A stretch of DNA of 32,920 nucleotides from Hymenoscyphus infarciens (lineage: Eukaryota > Ascomycota > Leotiomycetes > Helotiales > Helotiaceae): positions 1 to 32,920 of the forward strand of contig LLCB01000463.1 of the NCBI GenBank assembly GCA_001414345.1, given 5' to 3'. Made by a program: the position numbers and the translations under genes. Positions 10,829 through 22,338 of the stretch are shown here, piece after piece. Position 1 is the first letter of the stretch, and each line of letters starts with the position of its first letter. The notes beneath the pieces were generated by a model. That model did not search any database. It was given only the letters and a program-made list of their open reading frames with translations, and was not told the DNA's origin.

Positions 10829-10969
10829 AGACAACAGGAGAGGAAGATGAAAAACTCGGGTCGCAACAATTCAATGTTGAAAAAGCTTGGTGTTTTTGTT
10901 GTGGATTTTGAGTGGAGGGATTGTAAAAGCAAACGTGCCTGCGTTTCAGTCTGAATAGTCTAGCCGTGT

Positions 10970-11407
10970 CTATATTTTAACAATCTTATTACTTTATAAG
11001 AATATTCCTAAGAGACTAAAATATTTCTCCTATTCGCATTAGTAAGATTATTATATAGAGTTTTTTAATAAACTCTTTATTTAAGACTCTATTACGACGC
11101 GTATATCTCGAGTTTTAGTATAAAAAAGCTAGTAAGCTTAAGCTTAAAATTAGTATAGTAGATGAGGCTCGGATATACTATATAATCTCTTTAGCTCTTT
11201 ATTTATATTATATAATAGCGTATTTAGAAGTCTAGTTAGAAACAACTTCTATTTATAATAATATTATACTAAAAACTTAGTATTTATAAACTATAATACT
11301 ATTATATTATAAAAAACTTTTAAGTAATCTACTAGATATATAATTAGTATACCTAGTACTTCAAGTATACTTAATATACTTAACTCTTAAGTAGATTATT
11401 ATAATAC
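10970..11407. other. AT-rich sequence left of the tandem array
   Basis: RIP-mutated DNA with no recognisable coding frame. It contains a loose inverted repeat around 11322-11400, where TAATCTACT is matched by AGTAGATTA about 70 bp later. I cannot assign it to an element class. Confidence 0.4.
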
Positions 11408-13256
11408 TATATTACGGAAAAAGAGAGGTCTTACGTAACCTCTTTTCTCTATATATATAGTAGAGTTTTTACCTCTAAATATAAAGCTTCTTAGAGCGTT
11501 TTCAACTTAAAAATACGTTATAGTTATAAGCTCGGTTTATATCTGGAGTATAATCTATAACTTCTACTTACGTATATAATAATATTATTATATATTTAAA
11601 GCGCTCTCTACTATTAGTTAGTATAATTAACCTCTTAATACTTACTCTTAATAACGAGAGAGCTTTCTTAACTTTAAATATAAGACTCTCTTAATAAGTA
11701 TGAATAAGAACTCTTCTAATAAGCGTAGATAAGACTCTCTTATAAGACGCTCTTAGCTTCGAATATAGTAAAAGCTCTATTATAAGTAGGTATATCTTAA
11801 TTTAATAGCTTACTCTCTTAATAAGCTTATAAAAAGCCTAGTTATAACGCTAGCTACTACTACTATTAAAGATGCTTTTATAAATAAGAAGCTTAGCAAC
11901 GTACTAGCTTACTTTAAAAAGTACTTAAAAATATACTTTAAATTTAGAAGCCTAGTACTCTATAAAGCTAGTATATAATACTAACTATAAGCTACTATCT
12001 CTTATAAACGTTACTCGCTCTTTACTAAAGATACTAAAGCTAGAACTAAAGTAAAGTTAGAGCTAGAGTATAAGAGAGAAAGTTAAATAGAATCTAAGAG
12101 TAGGAACTTACTTTTAAGAATATTATCTAAGATTACTATTTAGGAGTTTAAAGTAATATATATAGCTTTATAAGACTTAGAGTAGAAATAGAGAGCGATA
12201 TAGTTAAGAGGTTCTTTTATAATCTAGTTTAAGTTTATAAGCTTAGAAAGCTATCGTTTTCCTAGACCTAAGAGGTATATTATAGAAAAGAGAGTCTTAT
12301 ATAACCCTCTTTTCTCTATATATATAGCAGAGTTTTTATCTCTTAAATTCAAGCTTCTTAGAGCGTTTTTAACCTAAAAATACGTTATAGTTATAAGCCC
12401 GGTTTATACTTAGAGTATAATCTACAACTTCTGCTTATATATATAATAATATTACTACGTATTTAAAGCGCTCTTCGCTGTCGGTTAGTATAACTAATCT
12501 CTTAATACTTACTCTTAACGACGAGAGAGCTCTTCTAACTTTAAATATAAGACTCTCCTAATAAGTATAAATAAGAACTCTCTTAATAAGCGTAGACGAG
12601 ACTCTCTTATAAGACGCTCTCAGCTTTAAATATAGTAAAAGCTCTACTACGAGTAGGTATATCTTAATTTAGTAGCTTACTCTCTTAATAAGCTTATAAA
12701 AAGCCTAGCTATAACGCTAGCTACTACTACGCTTAGAGGTACCTTTATAAACCAGAAGCTTAGTAGTATACTAGCTTATTCTAAAAGGTACTTAAAAATA
12801 TACTTTAAATTTAGAAGCCTAGTACTCTATAAAGCTAGTATATAATACTAACTACGAGCTACTACCTCTTATAAACGCTACCTACTCTTTACTAAAAACA
12901 CTAAAGCTAGAACTAAAGTAGAGTTAAAACTAGAGTATAAAAGAGGAAGTTAGATAGAATCTAAGAGTAAGAACTTACTTTTAAGAATATTATCTAAGAT
13001 TACTATTTAGGAGTTTAAAGTAATATATATAGCTTTATAGAACTTAGAGTAGGAATAGAGAGCGATATAGTTAAGAGGTTCTTTTATAATCTAGTTTAAG
13101 TTTATAGGTCTAGGAAGCTGTCGTTTTCCTAGACCTAAGAGGTATATTATAGAAAAGAGAGTCTTACGTAACCCTCTTTTCTCTATAAATATAGCAGAGT
13201 TTTTACCTTCTAAATTCAAGCTCTTTAGAGCGTTTTTAACCTAAAAATACGTTATA
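11408..13256 (+). repeat. 867-bp tandem repeat, two full copies plus a partial third
   Basis: The same landmark, an A/G-rich start (GAAAAGAGAG) followed by TAACC and CTCTTTTCTCTATA, recurs at about 11418, 12285 and 13152, an offset of exactly 867 bp each time. Copies 1 and 2 are complete and copy 3 stops at about 13256 after some 113 bp. The copies differ mainly by C/T and G/A changes, as expected after RIP of a tandem duplication. One plus-strand frame (for example around 11839-12080 and its counterpart in copy 2) reads through with only RIP-type stops, so the unit may once have encoded a protein. I do not recognise it. Confidence 0.88.
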
Positions 13257-13499
13257 TACTAGTTATAATAGAGAGACTAGCTAGTATACTTAGTAGTACT
13301 AGATATAGTAAATATATTAGAAATACTAGAAGTACTAGAAGTGATTATAGATTATATATTCTTATCTATCTATCTTCTATCTTCTACTTTCTATCTTCTA
13401 CTTTTCTCTATATACTCTATTTATAAGAAGCCTTTTATTAAGTAAACTTTTATATAATTACTTAATTTATTACTTACTTTTTTAATTTATTATAGTTTT
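13257..13499. other. AT-rich spacer with pyrimidine-rich low complexity; ends in the Gypsy target duplication
   Basis: Sequence between the tandem array and the left LTR. About 13365-13425 is a TCTA/TCTTC low-complexity tract on the plus strand. The last five bases (13495-13499, GTTTT) form the left copy of the Gypsy target-site duplication. Confidence 0.6.
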
Positions 13500-13862
13500 T
13501 GTAATAGCACGAAATACACACTATAGGAGAAGAGGTATATAGGAGTGCGTTCGAGACTAGATAACGTATATAAATACTAGACACTAATATAGAAGAAAAG
13601 GAAAAACTATTCTTCTTCTATACTAAGTATAAACATCTATATATAAGAGGTCGGAGACTACTAAGTCTTAATAAGAATAATAACTAAGTCCTTTCTAATA
13701 TAGCTATTAAAATAATAAAGGCTTTAAAGCTAAATATATAAGATCTTAAAGCAAAACATATAATATCTAATTCTTACTCTCTTTAGCCTCTTCTATCTTA
13801 TAAGTCGTAGGAGTATTAGTAGTTTTATAAATACTAATAATTTAGAATAACGTGCTATTATA
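13500..13862 (-). repeat. Left LTR (3' LTR in element sense) of the Gypsy element
   Basis: 363 bp. It begins TGTAATAGCACG and ends CGTGCTATTATA, a 12-bp terminal inverted repeat with one C-to-T change at the end (the canonical TG..CA is now TG..TA). It matches the right LTR over its full length. Confidence 0.95.
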
Positions 13863-13875
13863 TCCTCTCTCCTTT

Positions 13876-15200
13876 AAAAAGACTTATTCTAAGTCTTTAG
13901 TTATTAATTAGCATAGTATTAAGTTAAATAGAGTATTATTTACGTATTTATTATAAAGAATATAACTTATCTACTATTATAGTGTTTAATAGTCGAGGTA
14001 GAGTTAGTAGCTAGTAGTATTATTATTTTAAGATATAATCGTTCTTTATTTACTATTATATACTATATAATAATAGATATAAACAGAAGAGAGGCTAATT
14101 ATTAGTTATTAGGTAAGAAGTAGTATACTACTATAGAGTTATCGTATTCTTACTATTATTATATATTATAATAGTAATTATTAAGTAATAAATAATAATT
14201 ATAAAGTAATAGCTATTATTATAAGTAGTATATTAGTAGATGACTTTTCTCTAATTCTAACTTCTCTTCTTCTTTTCTTTTTATCTAAAATAATACTAAT
14301 ATAGTAAGAATATCTTCTAATTAAGTATATTCTTATATACTAACTTTTATCCTAGAATATATATATTATATATATATATATAAAAGTAAGTCTTTCTCTT
14401 CTTTATTAGGCCTAATTTAAAGCTAATCTAATATAGTAAAATGCCTCTCCTATATCCTCCTAGTACGCTTCTAGCTATCTACTAAGTCTACTATATTTAA
14501 TACCTTTAAGTAAAATCTTAGAATAGAGATTATATATATACTTTTAAGAAGCTAAAGTTAAAGAAGTATAGGTACTATATAGAGTAGAATACTATATATA
14601 TCCTAGTAAGTTTAATTCTAAATATATACTAAATCTATTCTAACTTAGGTAGTTACTATAGTTTATAAAGAAGGAGTTTAATAAGCTTAAGTTTAAGAAG
14701 GAGAAGAGGGAGATTAAGAAGGCTACTAAGGCCTTAGATAAGGTGTTAGTTATTACTAGTATAGAGGTACTAAAGAATAGTTTAGAGGTATAGTTCGCTC
14801 TCTTAGAGGAGACTTAGACGCTTCGTACTAAGGTTACTATAAGTACTCTTTACTTATTAAAGGGGTTTTAGTTACTAATATTTAATAGTTCTTATATTAT
14901 ATTATAAAGAGTAGGACCTCTATCTAAACCTAGGTTTAGGTCCTCTTTAAGGCCTACTTAAAGAGTTTATAAGCGTCCTCTTCTAAGCCGGTTATAAGAG
15001 GTTACTAAGGTAAGAAGTATACTTATAAGAAGGAGGTAGAGAAAGAGCCGATTTAGGCTTCTTATACTTAGAAGAGTAAAGAGAAGGATAATAAGTTAGA
15101 GAAAGGAGAGGCTATAGCCTAGGAAGAGTTAGTAGGCTCTATTTTAGTAGTAACTCAGTCTTAGTTCTTTACTTTATTAATTTTAAATATTTCTACTAGT
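13876..15200. other. Extra region between Gypsy pol and the 3' LTR, with a Lys/Glu-rich plus-strand relic
   Basis: Beyond the chromodomain and its proline-rich tail the element continues for over 1.3 kb before its 3' LTR. About 14655-14850 and 14985-15130 are purine-rich and, read on the plus strand (opposite to pol), give long Lys/Glu-rich stretches with few stops. This could be an antisense extra frame carried by the element or another inserted fragment. I do not recognise the protein. Confidence 0.4.
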
Positions 15201-15204
15201 TAGT

Positions 15205-16160
15205 GTTTTATCTTAGGTTTTTATTATAAGTTCTTTATTAAGAGTAACTAGAATTAGAAGGTCTTAATAGAGTTTTATAAATTAACTCTTTTACTTAATT
15301 CTTATTTAATTCTTATATATTAATCTATTTAGAGAGGAGTTAGAATAGTCCTAGCTATTTTAGATATTTAGTATAAAAGTCTCTTAAATAATATAGTAAA
15401 CCTTAAAAATTATTTATAAGATACTAAGTAAGATCTAAATTACATCTAATCTATTTTACCTAGTACTATAGCTATCTTTTAAAAAGTCTACTACTAAGTA
15501 TTTCTTAAACCTCCTATTCTTATATACCTTAAATAATATCTAGTAGAGGCTTAAGAGCCTCTTATTCTAGTAGAGAGGTATTTAAATCCTTTAAAAGTAT
15601 ATTAGAGGCGAAAACATTATAAATTAATAATCCTTTTAGAAGTTTTAGCTTATAAGAGTATCTTATATAATCTAGTATTTTAAAAGGTCTTATCTACTAT
15701 TTAGTAAGCTTTTAACTAAGACGATTTATCTTAAGATTCTTAGTAAATAAGTAGACTTTATCTTTAATATCCTAGTTAATAGCTCTTTAGTATTAATTTA
15801 TACTATTCTCTATCCTTTTCTAAGCCTTATCTATATTATCTTTTACTATCTTTTAAGTAGAGTATATATATTAGGCTACTTTTACTATCTTATTATAGTT
15901 AAGACGTTTTTAGAGAATAGATGTCTTTAATATATTCTAGTTCTATAAAGTTCTTAGGTTAAGTCTAAACTTAAGCTAATAAGAGGTTATACTAATAGAT
16001 AAGTATAAAAGTGTTATTTATACTCTATCTATTAAGAGGATTAATTTACTTTAGTTATTTTAGTAGTAGTTTATAAAAGGCCTTAGTCTCTAATTAATAT
16101 ATTAGTTTATTATCTCTATCTATTTATCTATTTATTTATAGTAAGTAGTATTAAGCTTAA
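15205..16160 (-). pseudogene. Gypsy integrase C-terminal part and chromodomain, relic
   Basis: Read on the minus strand, this begins with the end of the integrase core (mutated form of the HPQTDGQTER segment, just left of 16155). It continues through a recognisable GDKVYLFTKNLKINRPSRKL-like segment (W/Q codons now stops) and a WIGPFKI-like segment. It then reaches a chromodomain with EWEVQEIL-SRLFKR and QVKW-like sequence (about 15405-15520). All stops are TAA or TAG at expected Trp, Gln or Arg codons. It is separated from the rest of pol by the Copia insertion. Confidence 0.85.
16156..16160. repeat. Target-site duplication of the nested Copia element (left copy)
   Basis: CTTAA at 16156-16160, repeated at 22339-22343 on the other side of the Copia element. 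Confidence 0.95.
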
Positions 16161-16331
16161 TATTAGTATAACTTATGATTATAAAAGCGATATAAAAAGA
16201 GTTGTATTATCGTTCGTATATACCGAGTAAAGCTAGCTACGATGTCTACTTAAGTAGCTCTTAAGCGAGAAGATCACGTGTTCCTACGTATGCTATCCCG
16301 AGTAGTTACTTACTCTTAAGTTATATCGACA
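16161..16331 (-). repeat. Left LTR of the Copia element
   Basis: 171 bp. It starts TATTAGTATAACT (RIP form of TGTCGGTATAACT) and ends AGTTATATCGACA, so the ends are inverted repeats. It contains the palindrome CACGTG and differs from the right LTR at about nine sites, all transitions. Confidence 0.94.
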
Positions 16332-16449
16332 CTAGCATCTCTCTAAAAAGGTCGAAGTTACTTAAAATCATTAAAAAACATATATCCGATCTAACTAATT
16401 AGAGCTCTCTATCCCTATTCTTAACTAATAAGAAAGCTCTATTTTAGTC

Positions 16450-18500
16450 TCTTATTATCTCTTATTTCGTTCTACCTATTCTATAAGATTAATATCTAGC
16501 TTATTAGTATTAATTAACTTTTATAGAGCATTATAGTAACTCTTTTTAGTTATAGTATCTATAGGATTACTCTTACTATTAATCTATTTAATCTTATTAA
16601 TCTCTTTTAATTTATACGCTTCTCATAGGTATATAATATTAATTATTAGTCGCTTCTCTTTAGTTATACCTAATTTAGCTATATATTTATAAATAGACTT
16701 TAAATTAGTATATATTATAAGTAGTACCTTAAATCCTAAAATACTTTTAAAAGTTAACTTTATTAAAGCTATAGTATTAAATCTAGAACTTATTATATAT
16801 AATTCTAATACTAAAATACTATAAGTAACTCTCTTATACTTAGTAGAAGACTAATATAAGATATTAACATTATTATCTTTATCTATAAGAGTAATAATAT
16901 AACCGATTTATAATAATAAGTCTTTATTATTAGTAAATAATCTATTAGTAAAAGTATATAACTTTAAGAAGGTTTTATCTAATTTAACGAATTTAAGCCC
17001 TCTTATAGTATTCTTAATTTACTATTAAATTCGCTTATTAAGAAGTAAAATATCATTATCTTAAGAATTAATAGTTTAAGTAGTATATAATAAGTTAAAA
17101 GCAGCCTTAAGTTAAGATACTATAGCTAAGTATATACTTCTAGTATATTATATAATATATTAATCTTTAGTATCTACTATATATAATATCCCTTTTATAT
17201 TAGATATCTTAATTAGAGCTTTTTATACTAAACCTAAGTATTTTATATAATCTTAAGTAAGAGATATAAAGCCGTCTTAATACTTAGTAATTAGCTCTCT
17301 ATTAAATTTAATTAGATAGTTAATAATAAGCTCTTCTCTCTTCTTAGACATAAATCCAGCCTCGTTAATAGTAACCTCCTCTTTATTAGTAAAAGCGTTA
17401 TTAATAAGTATAAGAGTATTATTAGTTTAAAGGCCTACTATACTAAAAGAGGCATCTAACTTTACTTACTTATTATATTAGTATAACTTAGTATATAAAA
17501 GACAGAGGTTGAATATTAACTATTCTATTATAAGCCTTAGAATATAGTATTTATAGTACGTTATAAACTAATAATTACTAGCTTTTAGAATACTATATAA
17601 TAGCCTTATTACTTTAAAGAATACGTCTTCCTATTAAGAATAACCTTTAAGAGAGTATATAAAGAATTTTCGATTTAAGTTAGTTAATAATTAGATATAT
17701 ACTTATATAATATCCTAAATAAATACTCGTAAGCCTAGAAGTATTATAATAAGTATAAGAATTATTCTCTAGTTAACTCTTTAAATAGTAGGTGCCTAGG
17801 TAAGTACTAAAGACTTTCTAGTATTATTATAAGCTTAGATAACTAATCTTAACTTTATAAAAGTAAGTACTATACTCTTAAATTTAATATTATCTATAAA
17901 GCGTAATCTAAATATTCTAGTATTAAGAGGTAACTTCTTCTAAGTAATAATCTTAAAAACACCTTAATTAGTTAATCTATTAATCTCCTTTTATTATGAT
18001 TTAATATATATTATACTGTTATTAGCTATAAAGACTTTAATATTATAAAGTTTACTTAAATTAGTAAGAAAGGTTTTAATATTCTTAAAAGTAATATAGT
18101 CGATATTGTTAATAAGAGTATCTAACTACTAGAACAACACTTCGATATTACTTAGAGGCCTCGGATACTTTTAAAGCCGTCTACGTCTACGCTTCTAAAG
18201 AGGTTCTAGTATAGTTTCTAGAATATTAGTATTTTAGCAGATTTATAACTATCAATGTTAGTATTAAGAGGAAGGTAAATATTATTCAACATCTTATCTA
18301 CTCTATTACTTAAAAGTTCTCTCTTTTTTATAAGATTATAGTATCGTTTTAGATAGTACTATATTAGAAACTTCCTTAGTCGTTAGTACTATTCTAGAAG
18401 TTTTAAAAGTTTTAATAAAGTATAGCTTTATAACTATAGATTAAAACTTTATAAAACTACTTAGTAATACTATAATATAGTCCTTATTCTTAATTCCTTA
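16450..18500 (-). pseudogene. Copia reverse transcriptase-RNase H, relic
   Basis: Readable minus-strand pol sequence with stops replacing Trp, Gln and Arg codons. The RT active site is a QTDDT-type motif mutated to stop-TNNT at 17415-17429, followed by a GFMSKKREEL-like segment (about 17344-17380). This resembles a fungal Copia group with QTDD where classical Copia has YVDD. RNase H follows to about 16450, ending in the conserved NPxDxxTKxSYYNAL segment. Confidence 0.85.
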
Positions 18501-21500
18501 AAAGATAAAAGGTCTTATCTAAGACTTTATATACTCCCTCTATACTAAAACGTCTAAATTTAAGAGTAAGTCTTTAACTCGGTTAATCGGTCTATTTTAT
18601 ATATTAAGAGCTTCTTTAACTTAATAGGATATAATCTACTTTCGTACCTCTTAAGTAGCCTTTTTATAGGTCTTAGATCTTATAGAAATCGGTTATAAAG
18701 GTGCGTTAGTTATAGTTATTTAAGTATATACCCTATATACTAATAGAGTAGAGACTAGTCTATTTAGGCTTACTATATCGTTAATTACTTTAAAGACTAT
18801 TTAAAGTACTAAACTTTATAAGAGATAAGGCTTTTATTTATATATAATATTATATACCTATTAAATTAGTCTATAGTAACGTTCTACTATACTAATTAAA
18901 TTATATATCTTAACTAGTATAGTTTTTACTATAGTACCTATTCTAGTAGCGAAGTATATAAAGTCCTTTCTAATAAAGTTTATCCTAGTATTTATAATAA
19001 TATAATCAAGTAGTCTAAGATATATATTAATCTAATATCTTTAAAAGACCTCTTATATAGTTATTACTTTTATATTAAGTAAAAAGTCACCTACTTAATA
19101 CCTTATTACTTCGTCTATATAGTATAAGACCGCCTACTTATTAAGAAAGAAAGTATTAATCAAAATACTATAATTAAATTTAAAGTTATTATAAAAGGTA
19201 AACTTAAATTAACTAAGTAAACTTCTATGTTTTTAATAGTATTTATAAAATTTAGTAAGATATTAAAGAATACCTTAGTTAATATAATACCTAGCTCTTT
19301 CTAGTACACGTTATAATCTTAGTACTAATAAGTAGCTAAATCGCTTATAAAGTTATTAAATATTAATATCTATAAGAAATGTTAGATACTCTTATATAAA
19401 GTTATATATAGCTTTATCCTAGAGTAGAAAAGAGTCTCTAAATCGTTATATAATAGAGAACCTTTTAATCTCTGTTCCTTTCTTATTCTCTTAGATAAGT
19501 ACGTTTTAAAGATTATTTAAAGTAACTTTTAAATTATTTATATTATTAATATAAAGGATGAAAAGGGTATTAGACTATACTATGTGAAATTCAGCTTTTC
19601 TAATTAGTATATCGATTATTATCGATTCTAAAGATAGAGTATATCCTTTATTAAACTAGATATTAAATTAACTCTTTATACCTTTGTTAATTAGAACGCT
19701 TTTAATAAGTCTAATATACGTAAGATATTAGTTATATTCTATACTTAACTTTTAAGCTACTCTAGTATTAATTATTATATTAAAGAAGTTCTCTTTTATA
19801 TATCTTTTAGCTATTATTATAAACACCTCCTCTATAAATTTATATATAACGTTAGAAGTATTATTTAAGTTATTTAGATTTTATATAATATATCTATTAA
19901 TAGCGTGTTTTTATACTAAACCTATTAAATTTGTAATAAGTTATTTAATATTTAAATCGTTAATAAATCCCGTGAAAGTAATATTATAATAGATAACTTC
20001 GTTATCTAAGCTAGTATCTAATAAGTAACTATCTTCTTTTAATAGAGTAATAGTGTAAAGTGTCTCTAATATCTCCTCCTTCTAGGTATTCTAAGTATAT
20101 ACTATATTTATATTATATACCTTTCTAGTATACTCGTCTTACTTCTCTTTAAAGTATCTAGAATTCTTATTAGTCTATTTAGTAAAGTAATAGTTCTACT
20201 CTTTTTAACTATAATCTTAAGATAAATAATCGTTCTTTTTATATATATAATATATCCTCTTCTTCTTATATTAATCTATACTACTGAATTTATTTATACT
20301 ACTATATTATCTACTTTTATAGAAGTGCCTCTTAGTTATTATAGTTTCGTTTATAACTATCTCTAGGTAGACTTTTATATAAGATTAGATTAAACTTTAT
20401 AAGAGAGTAATAGTATTAGAAATTAAAGAGTCTTAGAGTAAGGTTAATATTATAATAACATAATCTAGGACTTTTTTATATACTAAAATTAGCTTATTTA
20501 AAAACTAACTATTAGTACGAAAGTTAGTAAAGAAGGAAAATCTGAGTAAATTAAGTCTTAATAATATGTCTTTAAAAGACTTTAATATTAATACTCTAAA
20601 TACTTATATTATCTCTTATAAATCGATGTTATTCTACTTAGATAATTAGCCTCTTTTATAAAGTTTATCTTTAAAGTATCGTTATATAGATATAGATAAA
20701 ACTTTAAAAGATTAGTTATTATATTTGTTAAAAAGTGTAATATAAAAGTAATTTAAAGCGTTGCCTTTTAGTATAGTAGAGAAGATAAAAGAGTAAATCG
20801 TTAGTAATACTCTACTTCTCTTATATATATCCTTAAATATTATAACTTTAATTATAAAGTTATCTTCTTTTCTACTATACTTTTAATCGTCCTTATATAC
20901 TTTTATAAAGGTACTTAATATATAAGAGTAGTCTTAACTCTTTAAACTTTGAGAAGTTAATTCTAGTTTAAAATATACTATATTTATTTATACTAGTAGT
21001 CTTCTACTAGGATTATCCTATCGCTGATAATACTCTAGATACTTAGAAGCCTTATCGAAGTTATTAGTAATAATATTATTATTAAATTAGTATAATATAA
21101 AGAAAGAGGTATAGTTATCTTTTAGTAGACTTAGGAGTTAGATTAGAGGTTATACGAGATTATTTAAATCTCTTCTTTTAGTCGATAGAATTAAAGATAT
21201 CGAAGATATTAGTTATTATTATTATTATTATTATTATATAAAGGAAGATTATTATATAGTAGAGGCTTATAAAGCTTCGTCTCTAGCCTTCGTCTTAGAT
21301 TAGATGTTTTAAGTAATATTTTTAGCTAGAGGTTATTATTATTAAGGTTATTATTACTATAGCTTTTATTATCTTTTAGCGTGTTCTACTATATATTTAT
21401 AACGAGATCTAAATTCTTTAGTACTAGCTCCTCTTAATACTATATCTTTTAATTCTTTATCTAACTACTTAGTTTAGTTAACCTTAGTAGTAGTGTTATA

Positions 21501-22167
21501 TAGTACTTAAGATATAAGTATCTTATGTCTATCTATCTTAACCTATATACCTCTTTTATAAAGTGTTTGTTATAACTTAGTAGTAGTAGATTAGTGGATT
21601 TTAGCGAATTTATCTTAATCTTATCTTTTAAAGTCTACTTAAAATTCGTTCTAAAGAAGAAGGTCTTCGTTCTCTCTTTTAGTATACTCCTCTTCTTATT
21701 CGGCTATAAAAATTGTCTCTTCTATTTATATTAACTTTAGCTTTAGTACTAGCTTTAGAGCTTGTTTTAGTACCGAAGTTAAAGCCTTCGAAGTCGTCGG
21801 AATTAGTACTAGTATGTTTATTATATTATAGATGTTATTATTACTTAAATTAAATTTAGATATTGTCGAAAGTCTATTTATACTTTACTTAGTAGATTAT
21901 AGGTAAAAGAGATATCAGGTTTTAGGTAAATAAGTGTCTTAGAAAGTATAAATTATCTCGGCGGATAAAAGAAGGTCGGTATTCGTAATCGACGCTTCTT
22001 ATCTTAAGAAGCGTTTATAGTATATTATTAAAGTTTTAAACAGTAGAAGGAGTTATAATTAGAGAAGAGGAGTCTACTAGTAATATTAAGTTTACTTTTA
22101 TATAAGTATATCTATAGTAGAAATATATAAAGTAACTAAGTATCTAATCTATACGTCTACTAATTAG

Positions 22168-22338
22168 TATTAGTATAACTTATAGTTATAAAAGCAATAT
22201 AAAAAGAGTTATATTATCGTTCGTATATACCGAGTAAAGCTAGCTACGATGCCTACTTAAGTAGCTCTTAAGCGAGAAGATCACGTGTTCCCACGTATGC
22301 TATCCCGAGCAGTTACTTACTCTTGAGTTATACCGACA
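22168..22338 (-). repeat. Right LTR of the Copia element
   Basis: 171 bp, same length and ends as the left LTR; this copy keeps AGTTATACCGACA at its end and is slightly less mutated. It is followed by CTTAA (22339-22343). Confidence 0.94.

Larger units (their letters stand above)
16161..22338 (-). mobile_element. Ty1/Copia LTR retrotransposon nested in the Gypsy integrase, RIP-inactivated
   Basis: 6178 bp with two 171-bp LTRs and the perfect 5-bp duplication CTTAA. Pol reads on the minus strand with reverse transcriptase followed by RNase H toward the left end, the Copia order (integrase before RT). RNase H is seen at about 16480-16900, including a TDSKSLYEYI-LGTTKEKR-like stretch (16650-16711). 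RT is seen at about 17400-17915 with LVIQAYND-, QRVSQR-, LNRKFFIYPL- and PLYSIPEAGNYWF-like segments. Integrase and Gag must lie between about 18.5 and 22.1 kb but are too mutated for me to place motifs. A microsatellite of ATT units lies at about 21211-21237. Confidence 0.94.
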
